From positions 30,323,218 through 30,387,217 of the forward strand of contig OX453275.1 in assembly GCA_949710005.1 (NCBI GenBank): 64,000 bases of DNA, in the 5' to 3' direction. Under the pieces are notes generated by a model. It was not told the origin of the DNA and did not search any database. It saw nothing but the letters and a program-made list of their open reading frames with translations. This DNA is from Ricordea florida. Lineage: Eukaryota; Cnidaria; Anthozoa; Corallimorpharia; Ricordeidae. Made by a program: the position numbers and the translations under genes. This document shows, in pieces, positions 23,809 through 36,000 of this stretch (position 1 is its first letter; every line of letters begins with the position of its first letter).

Positions 23809-25525
23809 CATAAATGTTTTTGTTTTAAGATGATAAGATATGACAGTGATGGTTTGGTGAATTTTTTGTGAATGTGATATAATGCAGTGAGTGTCATTGA
23901 GTTGTTTTGTATTATTTAACCTGCTGTGGTGATATCATGTGATGTTGGATACTGAATGTAATGTTGTTGTTAAAGTGATATGCAAAATTACAGTAATAAT
24001 AATATACCGGTACATGAGAAAAATTACTTGATTCTGATTGCTTGAGAGCAGTGCAGTTCAGATGTAACACCAGTGCAAAAAGTGTAACACCAGTGCAAAT
24101 TAAACATCGATATTCTGGATTATGATATTCTTTATTTTTAAACGAACCGCTTTGAGTTTGTACCAAAGCAGCTTGTGCAATTTCAGCCTTTTGAAAAACT
24201 CACTTGGGGAAATTAATTCCAAATTGAACTCGAAACCGTATGATTACCTTTACAAATTTAGTGTTATGCGATTCAGAGTAATTTTTGGCAGGTAGTAATA
24301 ATTGTTACACTTGCTGGTATGTTTTTTTGATCTGACCCTGAGCAATACACCCATACAATGTGAATTGTTCTTGGGAAGTAAGGTTGGCACAGTTGTGTGA
24401 GCACTGGCCTCCCACTTCTGTGTTCCCAGTTCGGTTCCTCTGTCTCATGTGGGTTGAATTTGTTGTTGGTTCCCTCCCTGCTCAGACGTTTTTTCTCGGG
24501 GATCTCTGGTTTTCATCCCTCCTTAACTACTGCCTCGCATGTGGAGGATGGGTGCCCAGGAAACTTCCCAGGGCTAGTAGAGAGGGCACCGGCCCCAAGA
24601 TGGATAAGTTGGAATGGCTGGCAATGCCATAACCTAGCCATGAGCCCCCACACCACCCTGAGTACCTGTCACACTGCGCAAAGTTCAGTGGAAATAAGAA
24701 AAAAGGGAGGGAGGGAGAGGGACAGAAACGTTGCCCAACCTGGGAGAAACAGCCAAGCTACACTATGCCATGCCACACCACATAAGCACTACCAGCTGCG
24801 AAGACAACACCGGCCTTTCATCAAAGATGTGCCTGGAGCACTGTGAAAAACAGCTGACCTTGCCGCAAAGTGCCAGCTGACAGAAAGCTGATAAACGAAG
24901 GCCTGATGCCACCAAGCCACACCAGCCTTTTAACCAGTAATTCTAATAACAGATACCAACAGCCAATGCTCCTTGCTAAGTTAAATGGTATTTTACTACA
25001 ATCAATTTGAACCAACACTTCCAAATTCCAATTTCATCAGGAAACAGTGGACCAAGAACCACCCTGTGGATGTGCCACTGCAAAAACCTATTTATTTACT
25101 TTGACATTTGTAATGTTCATAGAATACTGAAACAGAAGCTGGGTATTATATACCTAAAAGATCTGCATGGGCTCAAGCAAATTGAACAAAAAGAAACTAC
25201 TGGCATTAGAAAGAAATATAGGTGAACAAACTACTGTTGAGGATAAGTGCAAGTAACTTGTACTTCTGTAATTTTTGTTAGAAGGATATAGAATAAATAG
25301 TGTTTGTCACAGCTACTTTACCCTGTTGCTGCACATACTAAATGAAATATAATTTATTTCTCTTGCAGGGAATATTTAATTGAATGGAAAGACCGTGGAG
25401 TGAGTGTAATTTTGTGGACTGTTAACGATCCTGCAGAGAAAGAGTACTTTTCTAAAGTCCTGAAATGTCCCATTATGACAGATTGTGTGAGAAATGAAAG
25501 GCAGCAAGTCATTAATTCCAGTTAG
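17433..25525 (+). CDS. GDE1: GDE1-like glycerophosphodiester phosphodiesterase, copy B (334 aa)
   Basis: Coding exons 17433-17863, 18866-18977, 21885-21974, 23039-23253 and 25369-25525, stop TAG. Exon 2 (112 nt) and exon 3 (90 nt) have exactly the lengths of copy A, and all phases agree. The ATG at 17433 was chosen as the first Met of the open frame; 17454 is an alternative with better context. An N-terminal hydrophobic helix lies at about residues 17-36. The GDPD signature follows: His68-Arg69-Gly-Gly, PENT (Glu77), QFDLD, HD at His110, and a DVK motif. The first metal-ligand Glu of the family's ExD motif is Gln95 here (codon CAG at 17715). Asp in place of Glu in the DVK motif is, as I recall, also seen in vertebrate GDE1. 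The product probably sits in the membrane like GDE1, but its activity may differ from copy A. Confidence 0.93.
19150..19571. repeat. Array of GATCTTTGAAGATC units with inverted ends
   Basis: About 420 bp in intron 2 of GDE1-B made almost wholly of degenerate AGATCCTTGAAGATCTTT units, which are themselves palindromic. The outer ends CCTGGTGAAAATCTTTC and GCAAAGATTTTCACCAGG are inverted copies, so the array is bounded like a mobile element. Confidence 0.85.
19850..20288. mobile_element. Non-autonomous inverted-repeat element, 439 bp, with probable target duplication
   Basis: The ends are CAGGGTTCTCATTAAG and CTTAATGAGAACCCTG. The flanks show CTTATT on both sides, a likely 6-bp target-site duplication. 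Internally there is a GC-rich block with GGGGGCATGCCCCCCCC and two GTAGACGGC / GTAGGCGGC motifs. There is no transposase frame, so it would be moved in trans. Confidence 0.85.
20647..20748. repeat. Hairpin element, family A, copy 1
   Basis: About 100 bp beginning TTAACCCTTTCACTCCCAAG and ending with its reverse complement. A nested palindrome lies inside (TTTTACTCTGTC...GACGATTTTACTCGTC). Sister copies are at 43358-43458 and 53415-53514. Confidence 0.88.
21130..21309. repeat. Long imperfect palindrome
   Basis: AGAAGCCTAAGCCATGTA near the left end matches the complement of TACATGGCTTAGGCTTCT at the right end. The centre GTAGAAAACACGAGCC...GTGTTTTCTAC also pairs. It lies in intron 2 of GDE1-B. 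Confidence 0.8.
23770..23810 (+). repeat. (ATT)n microsatellite
   Basis: More than ten consecutive ATT units in intron 4 of GDE1-B. Confidence 0.9.
24003..24290. repeat. Dispersed element, family D, copy 2
   Basis: Reverse orientation of the element at 49965-50435. It shows GTGTAACACCAGTGCAAA, AACGAACCGCTTTGAGTT and AATTAATTCCAAATTGAACT. Confidence 0.8.
24380..24840 (+). repeat. Probable tRNA-derived SINE-like sequence
   Basis: The left part carries a degenerate pol III A box (TTGGCACAGTTG) and B box (CAGTTCGGTTCC) about 50 bp apart, followed by a GC-richer body with open frames but no protein resemblance. It lies in intron 4 of GDE1-B. Low certainty. Confidence 0.4.
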
Positions 25526-27080
25526 CATGACAGCATTTCATGCCAACCATCTTATGTATTTAATGAGTTGAACCCTGGTATAAATAATGTCATTCTGTCT
25601 ACACCAGCATAACACATGCTGGAAACAATTGAATACTTGAGGACATATTTGACCTAAAATAATAGTAGTGAAAAAAAGAAAAATAATAATAATGGTAATG
25701 GTAAAAATGATGATGATAATGATGACAATGATAATGATAATGTCCTCTAATCATTAATAATAATTGATGATTTGAGGACATTTTGGCTCACAAGCACAAC
25801 CCTCCCCCTCCCCTCCCCTCCCCTCCCCCCTTTCTCCCTATTTAAACTATCAAGCAAGAATGTGAAAAACAAGTTAGAGAGGAAAATAGCCGCATGGAAT
25901 GTGGAAATAGGCATCAGCCCATTAGATTTTGTGCAGCAGTTTTTTTTTCTCCTTGCGTTTTCTTTACAGTCAACACTCCTAAAAAGAGGGACTGCTTGGT
26001 CATGTTCCTACAACTTAGAAAATGTTATCATTGGGATCAAGCCAATCCTAAAAGGGCTATGAGGTGTTCATGTATTTGTTCAGTAACTTATTTAAAGTTT
26101 CAGTCAATAATGTTGGGGCTGGACCTAAGCATCATGATCAAATTTTCACTCAGCACAACTGAGAATTCATTCTTTTGGGAAAGTGTTAAGGGATAAGTAC
26201 AGTAAACAATAAACTGTAAGACTTTAATTGATGATCTGTTGTTACCTGTGTTTGATTTTCCTGTCCAGTTAGAGAGCATGTAGTTCAAACAGTTATATTG
26301 TGGCTTTTTCAAGTTGATTGCTTCAGACTGGTGATAGTTACAATAAATGGTTCCTTGGTAACTTGCTTTTTTTAAGACCTTAGAAGAAGGACTTTAAGTT
26401 CTCACACAGGACAATTGCTTAATTGGTGGTACTGGGTAAACAATTGCTTTCTGCGTGTTCTACACATGTTGAATAGAGTCCCATTCTCTTCCCCAAATCT
26501 TCTGGATGCTTTTGTTGGCACCAAGATCGATAGTAGGTTCGTTATGTATGAAACATTCATTGTACCCCATATATATTTTCCTTTACTGAGGGCAGTTGTT
26601 TATGTGTGCTACAATATGTGCCACCCATACACAACATACCGGTACATGGGCATAAAGATTAAATATTTTTATGAGCTAAAATTTTGCATGGGCTTTGCCA
26701 ATGTTATGTGCCCTGTATTTAGTTTTTTGCGTTGGTATTCCATTTTGGAGAAATAAGGTATGCCACAAAACAACGATTTTACTGGTGCCGCCTGGCCGTT
26801 TGTTAATTAGATCAGCTCGTCAGGGCGGACAAGTAAGATTCTTAGGCTTTTTACGCCTTATTTCTCCTAAACGAAATGTGAAAACGGAAAAAATTAATTC
26901 AAGGCAGTGCTGTCCAACTAAATTAGGAACTCCATGCAAAAATGTAGCTTTTTCCGAAAATGTTCGTTTTTTCTGTCCGAATCGTCACATACGATAGTTT
27001 TGCTTTGGGGTCTTCAATTAATAACTACTTATTATATCGTGAGAAACGTAGAGTAAACTTAGTGGGGATTCAAAATTCTA
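25526..27080. other. Intergenic region between convergent GDE1-B and the CASD1-like gene
   Basis: It contains the probable 3' UTR of GDE1-B, an ATG/ATA-rich simple stretch near 25670-25765 and a CCTCCCC tract near 25800-25830. No gene supported; open frames are short and unrelated to known families. Confidence 0.6.
26208..26347 (+). terminator. Candidate poly(A) signals after GDE1-B
   Basis: AATAAA occurs at 26208-26213 and again at 26342-26347, about 0.7-0.8 kb after the stop codon. Either could end the transcript. Use is inferred. Confidence 0.4.
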
Positions 27081-30000
27081 TCACCAAACTCCTGCAACAT
27101 TTAAAATAAAGGAGAGCAGATAACTGAGTCCTAACCAAATAGTACCTACAAAAAGATTCTTACAAATAATACCCATGTGCTTAGGGAAAATGTATGTGTT
27201 AAAAAACAGAGTCTGGTGAAAAAGAACGTAGGAAACAGCGATATATATGACGGTGGCTAACATGAAGTTCAGCATAGGATATCTTGGGATATAGATCAAC
27301 AGTCTCTGGGCATTTCCAATCATGTAGATATGAATTTGCGACAAGTATGTCTCGAGTGTTATCTTTCCTAACCAACTGAAGAGTCCCAGGTAATAGGAAC
27401 GAAGAATAGGGTGCATATTTCTGAACCAAAGGTAAACCAGAATTCCTATCCACGATGTGTATGGATGGATGACTTTGTAAAACTCTCTCTCCTGCATCAG
27501 AACAAAATGAAACCAAACAGCAAAAACGCCTACGAAAGCGAGCGTAATTCCTACTTTAAGGAGGAGAGCAATCTGCGCGTCTCGGCGATTTTCGTGTTTT
27601 CTGTCCAGATAGTTTAGAAACTGTTCTATGTGAGGATAGTTGTAGGCACACAACATTCCTACCCAAGTAGCGTAATGGTCAAGCCTGAAGAAAAAAAAAA
27701 TGAATGAGAACAAAATAATGAATGAGAACTAAAGAAAAGTGCTCATTACACCCAGAGGCCGGTTGTTCGAATGCCGGTTAGCCCTAAACGAGGGTTAAAT
27801 TTTGACCTGGGTTCCTTTTCATCTTGTTAAAAAGGGTTTTCTGCGATAGCTTTCTGTATTTATTTTTTCAGAGCATACAATCATCAAATTGTATTCAAAA
27901 AGAATTATACTGAATGTGCTTTTTAAGCTCTCATATCGGCATTTAAATTTCGCACTAACCGTGGGTTACCTTAACCCTGCTTCGAACAACCCGGCCCAGA
28001 ACTGCCTGCACTGCCAGGTGAACAATCAGACATGGTTGGTGTTACCATTGTTTTGAAGTAAAGAATGTAACCTAAAAAGTGGAGCTTCACCGCCTTGCCC
28101 AGTCACCCCTGAAGGAGGTCTCAATGGGGTGGTGACTTTTACGGCTAACGGTTGATATTTTTGGCTGTTTTACGGCTAACGGTTAACTTTTTTTTCGGCT
28201 AACGGCTAAGATTTTTCCAATATTTACGTCTAACGGCTACTTTTTTTGCCCGTTTTACGGCTAACGTTTAACCCCATTGAGACCTTCCTGAAGAAGACAC
28301 TTGACAGGTGTGTCGAAATGTCGGGTCGGTGAATTCTTAACTTTTTAAAATTACATTCATTATTTCAAACCAGAGTAGCATCAACTATGTCTGCTAAATG
28401 AGAATGTTAACCACAGGAGGCCTACTACTACCGATTTATGCTTGTCAGTCAGTCAGGAGACAGGAGAACACCAATATTCACATCATGCTCAAGGCTCAAA
28501 TCAACGGCTGGTCAACGGACAGTGTCGACCCAGAATGGATCCTGGAGATCCAGGGCAGCTCAGTTGTCAAGACAACTGAAGACGTCTTACGAGCGAAAGT
28601 TTACAGCAAAAACATGAAAGACACAGAGCAAATATTCTTTATTATTCTTGAAGCAGTTCCAGAAGATTTTTGATCCCTCTTTCCGATTGACCAGAAACTG
28701 ATATAATTTCCAATCAGTAGCAGGGAATTCAACTGCTTCTGGAACTGGTTCGATGGGAGTAATTGCCAGGGTAGTCTTCTTCAATTCCGTTGTGTTGGGC
28801 CCTCCACTTATTTTTGTTAAATTGCGTACGCGAAAACGGCTTTGATTCTCTTCCCGACCAGCTGTCCCTGAAACTCTGAGGATGGCTAGAATTTTGAGCT
28901 GACGGACCAAAAACTTCACTTGAGAGCAGCCATTTCTGACTGGCTGAGGAACTGGCACGAGATTTCTTAGCCAGACACCAAGAAAATGCAAATCCGAGAA
29001 AATTGCGAAATTGAAATATGCCATATAAACAAGTGCTGTGAAAAGAAACTAGAAAAAGAAAAGTGGTCTAACAACCTTTTTACTACAATTGCTACTAATC
29101 TCGCAATCTGATTGGCTAATTTGCCGTTGTCGATAAGAGTCTAGACAACGCTGCTCGCGTCAATGTGTCACGCAAAGCAATAGCCAATCAGAAACGCTCA
29201 TTTTGTAGAATAAACCAATCAGATTGCGAGAAAGTTATAGACAATGCTTGCTCTTTCTTTGTGTCACAATCTTGGTCACGTTCTGAGAAAAACATTTTCT
29301 TTGTCGTTTTGTAACGTTGCTATTGTGGTAAATTAACAAATCGAATGTGGTTTAGCGTACTCTAGACTGGTCATCACAGTGGTCAAAATGTTGTGGACTC
29401 ACGAGGCAGAGCCGAGTGAGTCCACAACAAATTTTGACCACTGTGATGACGCGTACTCGTTGTCGATAAGAGTACAGACAACGCTAAATCACATTCGATT
29501 GACCTGACAACTAGTGGACTTACTTTGAGCGGTAGACCCAATATTGTAAGTTGCCTTTAACGTTGAGAATAAACTGAAAAGGCCAAAACACAACATACGG
29601 AGCCCCGGGAATGTTGAATATCAACGTGTTTATCACCAAATATATGACAAATTTGGCCGCCATGATATAGCGATTCTGAAATTAAAAAAGAAAAATCAGA
29701 AATAGATTAGCCACCAACTAGTACAAAGGAAAGCATAAAGGGTGTATGCTTGGTGTAAAACGATGAGAAAATTATTTTTGTTCTAGGCCATTGTTGTCTT
29801 CCTCTGTATTGTTTGAACTTTTGTTGCAATCTTACTGCATCACTGGTGCGTTTACACTGGTCATTAGGGTTAGTTCTTGAAGAACGAGTTGAAATAAGGA
29901 GAGGCTGACGTTTTGAGCGTCAGCCTTTCGTTAGGGAGCCTGACGAAAGCCTAAGCTCTTGCGTTGGTCAATTCGACTTTTTATGGTCAACTCAATATCT

Positions 30001-33000
30001 TAGCTTTTCAACTCATTTCTTATCTGGTCAAGTATTGACTCCACATATCCCATGGTCAACTTTGAATCATTGCATGTAAAAAGCTGAGTAGACCATAAAC
30101 AAAAGCAGACCACAGAAAATGTCTCTGAAATATCGACTGCTCTGGCGCCGCACAAGTGCCTGTGTACACCTCAACTTGACTTAACCTAGCCTGTGAAGGC
30201 AGACGTTCCTTCTAGTGCTCGATTCTCTCAGCTCGGAAACAGTCGAGCACCGGAAGTAACGTGTGCTCTCGCAGGCTAGACCTAACCTGGTTATAAGACT
30301 TGAAGATCGCCAATGTGGCGTAGACAGTAAGGAACCAATAGGTATGCATGGCACACACATAGTAACGGACAAATTCATTGCGCGTGACCGCCATCACCAT
30401 GACAACCAGAAAGTTAAGGCGAAACATCATTCTTAAAAGACGAAACAGCGAATAGTCTTTCCTTATCCAAAAATACGAAAAATTCCCTGTGCGAAAAGAA
30501 TAGCAAAAATATCATTAACACTCATTTATTCTCTAAAGTTTCAGGGTGAAATAAAGATAAGCTCTCGCAACGCATCTGATAATAAATCCCGGAACTCTTC
30601 CTAAATGTCAAGAGAAAATGAGGTAAGAGAACGCATCTTTCATACTGGGGTTCTCTTACTATGATAAGGGGACAGGATATATTTTTAGATCCGGAAACTA
30701 TTTTAACTGACTAATAGCTGATGTCCTTCTCATCACGTGGTTGTAATTTCAATGCGCCATATGGAACCGCGCTGCCATGGAACGAGATATAAATAGATTC
30801 CGCGCGAAAAATAGATTCTGTCCCCTTATCATATCAGACGGGGTTATGATCTCTTTCCTTATTTTCTCTTGCAGAGGTTTATTTTGAAATTTCCCATATT
30901 TTTAATTCCATATTTTTTGATTCCATAATTTTGAGAAAAGAAACCAATAAATACGTACTTAAAAATTTTTGAAAGGTACCATACTGTTTGCAATCGTAGG
31001 TTTCGAATGCACAGTCCAGGCGCGACCGATTGATGAACAGGTCATGGGTTCGATTCCCGTTCAGGCCTGAGTTTTTTTCAGGCTTTAATTTCACACTGCT
31101 TAAATTGTGTGCATAACTGCGACAGGAGCCCATTACCAGGAGCGTGATTCTCCCATACTGGGTCTGGCCATCAGCACAGTCGCAAAAGTGTCTATTTTTA
31201 GATTTCCTTTTTCCGCGAAACAAAAAAGGGTGTCTTTTTTGACCAATCACAATGTGAGATTTTACTACGTCACTGGACAAAAGTAACGTGCAAGAAAACG
31301 CTGTATGGCTCACACTGAATACTCATAAGACTGAAAGAGCTCAAATCGATTTAATACGATGCCAGAAATTCAAACACGGTTTGTGGCTTAGTAATTACTT
31401 TTATTAAATTTGCTTTTATTGCACGATCGGCTTCTTTATCGTAAAGATGGGAATGGTTTAAGCTGTCTTGCATCACGTAAGTACGGAAAACGGACTGTGC
31501 CAATAGTTTGTCCGCCATATTTTTCGCTTTTGTGGTAGTCATCATGGTAATTGCTTTTCGCGGGAAATCGGGATCCAAAAATAAACACTTTTGTGACTGT
31601 GCTGATGGCAGGATGTACCGTACAATCACGCTCCTGGTAATGGGCTCCTGCTGCGATGATCAATTAATGTCATTACACGTATCTTCAATATGTGATAAGT
31701 CGGTCTCAGTTCCCTGTTCCGACTGCGACAAACAGCGAGTCATCACTCTGGCCAGTCACGACGCATGCGCAAAGTCCAATGAACCAATTAGAACTTAAAT
31801 CAGATACGTGTCGTCACCACTTCTGATTGGTTGCGACGCTAGCTTTTTAGACAATCACCGATCTTAGCAAGGCAAAAGCTAACCAAACCAAAAAGTTGCT
31901 TTTCTACGATAAATTGAAAACCGCTCCATCCCTACATGGCCTTTAAAGGCCTTAGACCATCGTCGGTCAAAACATTGCCTATGTTATACAAATGTTGATA
32001 CCCTACTGAAAACACATTGTTACTAAACGTTGACAAGGATAGCGCTGGGGAATAAGTATAAAGAGACCATTGCTCACCAAATCCTGTCATCCAGACATAG
32101 GCAGCAATGTAACATCTAATAGAGTTAAACACCTCTTGAGCATCAAAATAGTGATACCATACAAACTGGACCTACAGACAAGATCATCGAGTTTAACAAT
32201 AGTAAAGGCTTACAATACCACAAGCAACAGACAAGATCATCGAGTTTAGCAATAGTAAAGGCTTACAATACCAGAAGCAAAGGCAAAAGATAACACTAGG
32301 GTGGTTTACCATTTACAAAACGGTTTCCAGAAATTCTGGTTAGAAAGTAAACGGAACATAATTTTCCTGGACGTTCCGATGGAAATTTTCCGGGAGCAAG
32401 GGAACGTCTGAAAAGGTAGTCCTGTTTTTCCGATCGGAACTGATCCCAAACGGAATTTCGTGTTCCATTTATTGAACAGTCATGTATGGTACTGAACTGT
32501 TGATGTCAGGTCTAGATTCTTCGTTCAAACAGAAGCGGGTTTTGCAACTGGTAAGCGACTACCCCAAACAGAATTTCCCAATTTTGAAATTTGTTCACCA
32601 TTTGCCAAACAGTACATTGACCGGTTTTCCTATGTGAATGGCAAACAACCTAGGGGTCCATTTCTTCAAACTGGCCCGGCAACTCACCGGGCCCGGTATG
32701 CTATTTTATCAGTGATGATCGCAATATTTCAAACGGGAATTACAATTTTGATGGTTTTCAAGGTTCAGCACGCTTGGCTGGTTTCTAAGCTGAAAACTAC
32801 AAAAACAGTTGGTTGAGGGGAAAGATGTCATGAGTCCCCAACTACGTAAGACATGTTAAATTATTCAATACACCAATCAATTACGTCAACGTACCATGCA
32901 ATTTCGTACAGGGGACCCGTGGGGGGTATATACATGATATCTCTGCCCGGTTGAGGCCGACATAAAAATAGCTTACCCGGACCTCAAAGTTATTGGGATC

Positions 33001-36000
33001 TTCGAGAAACGGACCCCAATCCCCTTTACTAAATGTTGAAGTTTAACCCCGCGAACTAAGTTGGCTGTTGATGAAACATAGTTTGATGTTACGCTGGTTT
33101 GAAAAAATGAATGTAACCTCAGTTGATGTCACTTAAAAAGCTATAATGAAATAATGAATATATCTTTTTTACTTCAGACCAGCATAGCGTCAAACTATGT
33201 CAGGATGTTAAATAACTTGGTATATTTTATTGCAGTTTAAGTAAGGAAGGTTTGTACATTTATTTATTTATTTTAATAAATCATTATCTTTAATTGGAAA
33301 ATTGTTTACATGACAAATTACAACTTATAACAATAACAATATTATGACTACTTACAAAACGTAAAATTGCATTAATTACACTACTACTAACACACTACGG
33401 GACTGTATGAACATGCATACGCATAACGAGCAACAACACAACAAAACATGTATATGCGTAACAATAGACGTATCCATGTGGAATTGAATTTATCAAGAGA
33501 TTAGTTCTGAGACAAAATTATACTTACATCATATTTCAATCTTATTAAAAAACCTTCAAAGACCAAATGACCATTGCATACGCTGGTGGCGTAAATATGG
33601 TATTTTGCGATAAGAAGCGAGTAATTCAATAAAAGATTATAAGGTGTCTTATGATGCCAGCTGGGTAGGATTATAGATTCGTTTAAATTAATCTTTTGTT
33701 TTCATTTCTGTTGCCACCATTTGACAAAGGAATCCCAAAAAGTGGTCGACCTAGTGCAATTGAACAACATATGAGCGGTGGTTTGTTTTTCAGATTTACC
33801 GCAAAGTGGACAGATGTCGCTCTCAACTATTTTAGCACGAAACAGACTAACTTGATTAGGCAAATATTACTTTACATCGTTTCTCGAGGTTAAAAAAGTG
33901 TCCCGTGCTACGTTCGCCTTTTTCATACCATCTTGATTTACTTCTTGAAATTACTCCACTCATAGCAAGGTTGTTGGTTCGTTTTTAAATAAAATGCCTT
34001 AGAAGAGCGTCCTTCTCATAACAGCCAACTTGCAAGCCAAAGCTGTCTTTAGTCTTGGAGGTCCAACACCTCATGAACCTGCATCCAGCCCTCACAACCT
34101 CACGTACATGCGTACCCACCTCTGACCAGCCCATCTGCCAGTGTCCATCTGTCACCATCCCAGCTAACTGCATACAGCGCCCACTGCCTCACGTACCTCC
34201 GTCAGTTCTTCCCACCACCCCCTCCATCTGTATCTATTGTACCCCAACCAAGTCACCTGACTGCATCCAAACGGGGGGTGACAACTCTAACAAAAGCTGT
34301 TTGAGCAATACTAGGTCTTAACTTACTGAAGTCGTCCCGGAAATTTGGATCACCCTCCCGAATTTTTGGAATAAATTTCCTTCGATGTCCCGATTATTTC
34401 TGCAATGTCCCGGAATTAGTCACGTGGTTCCCGGAAAAATTTCCGCCAAGTGTCCCGATTCCCGGAAAAATCGCCAGATGCCCGGAAAAATTTTGGCTTT
34501 CTCCCGAAACAGCGTTTGCTAGAGTCGTCATTCCCCCGTATCCAACCCTAACCACGTTACAATCTTTCATCCCACCTTGGCCACTCCGCCTAACTGCATA
34601 CAGCCCCGGCCCCATCACTTTATTAATCTGTAATCAACCCCAAGGAATCTACTTCCCTGCTTTAAGCTCGCTTAAACACCCTAACTATCCGAGACTAGCC
34701 CTCATTTTCCCACCACTTCCCTGCATCCAGCCCTTGCCACCCTACCTACCTGCATCCAGCCTTTCCATTCTTCAGTTTGATCCCTGTTGATCAGCTTCTC
34801 TGGTGTCTTACGAAGGGTGTATACAGCAGCTACAATCACCAACAGGGCGAACAAAAAAACAAATACATCCCTGGAATATTGCTTCTTTGTCTTTGGCCTG
34901 CAAGAGAGATCAATTAACGAAAGAAGCAGGCAGCATCATAATTATTTAAACACGTTCCAGAACAAGATACAACAATCGCAAAATATGGAACGGTATATTG
35001 CACCCTTGATATCAAGACACAAACGTCTGCTGTGGCAGTGTGCAAAGGACATATCTTCATCATTATATGAGTGAGTTCTTGTTGAACAGATCCTGTGATT
35101 TTAACTTCTGGAAAAACATGCAAAGGGTGCTCATGGGAGCCCATCACTAGGAGCGTTCCTCCTCAATATTACCTGTTGGATCGGGCATTTTGACAGACCT
35201 AGTTATTTTTAGAAACACGTTGTCTCGGCACTTCATCTCATAACAGCTTCCATAGTTTCGCGATACTGCCTCAAACTATTGCAAAGGGTTGGTCAAGTTG
35301 GGCTTGATTTAGTACAAAGAGGTGTTTTAAAAACCAACCCACCTCTATCAAGACTGCCAAACTCCTTGCAGTTGTTGAGGATAAAGAAGACTAGAATACA
35401 TTAACACCACCCCTCCTCCCCCCTGCAAATTGTAAGTCGCTAAGTATCTTGGATATGATGATAAAAAGCACGAAATTCGTTTTGTCCGCCATATTGGATG
35501 TGTAGTTTTTGTTTGTGAGCGTGCAAACTGCGTTCTTCCTTTCACGGCCGGCAACACAGTGTGCGATGACATGCGCAATTTCTGAAAGGCGTTATGGGAT
35601 TGCAAATTGATTGTGCTGAGAAATGGCCCTTGCAAAGGGACTACGGGAAAATGAAACATGAAGGAGAGTTCTTTCTGCACACAGTTTACTTGCCAGCTAT
35701 TTTGCTTTTGTCAACATGTGCGAATCGTGGGGAAAGCACCATCATTTCGAGCGAACGGAGTTTCTTAAAATAACTAGGTCTGTCAAAAAGCCCGATCAAT
35801 AATAGTAATAATAATAATCATCATCATCATCTTGATCATTATCATCATAATCATAATGACCTTTATTATATCTCTCAGTTAGTACGCGCGCTGTGATTGG
35901 TCAATTTAGCGGGCCGTACTTCACTGTACGGCCCGCTAAATTCAAAAGTTTGTTTTGAGAAATAATCAATATCTTACAAACCTCGTTTTCTCGGTCCGTA

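Noticed and set aside
24397-24846. 149-codon open frame on the plus strand
   Set aside because: Falls in a GC-richer SINE-like repeat inside GDE1-B intron 4, with no conserved protein features.
30879-31313. 144-codon minus-strand frame
   Set aside because: Contains the NGNRTHDL peptide produced by translating tRNA-derived repeats.
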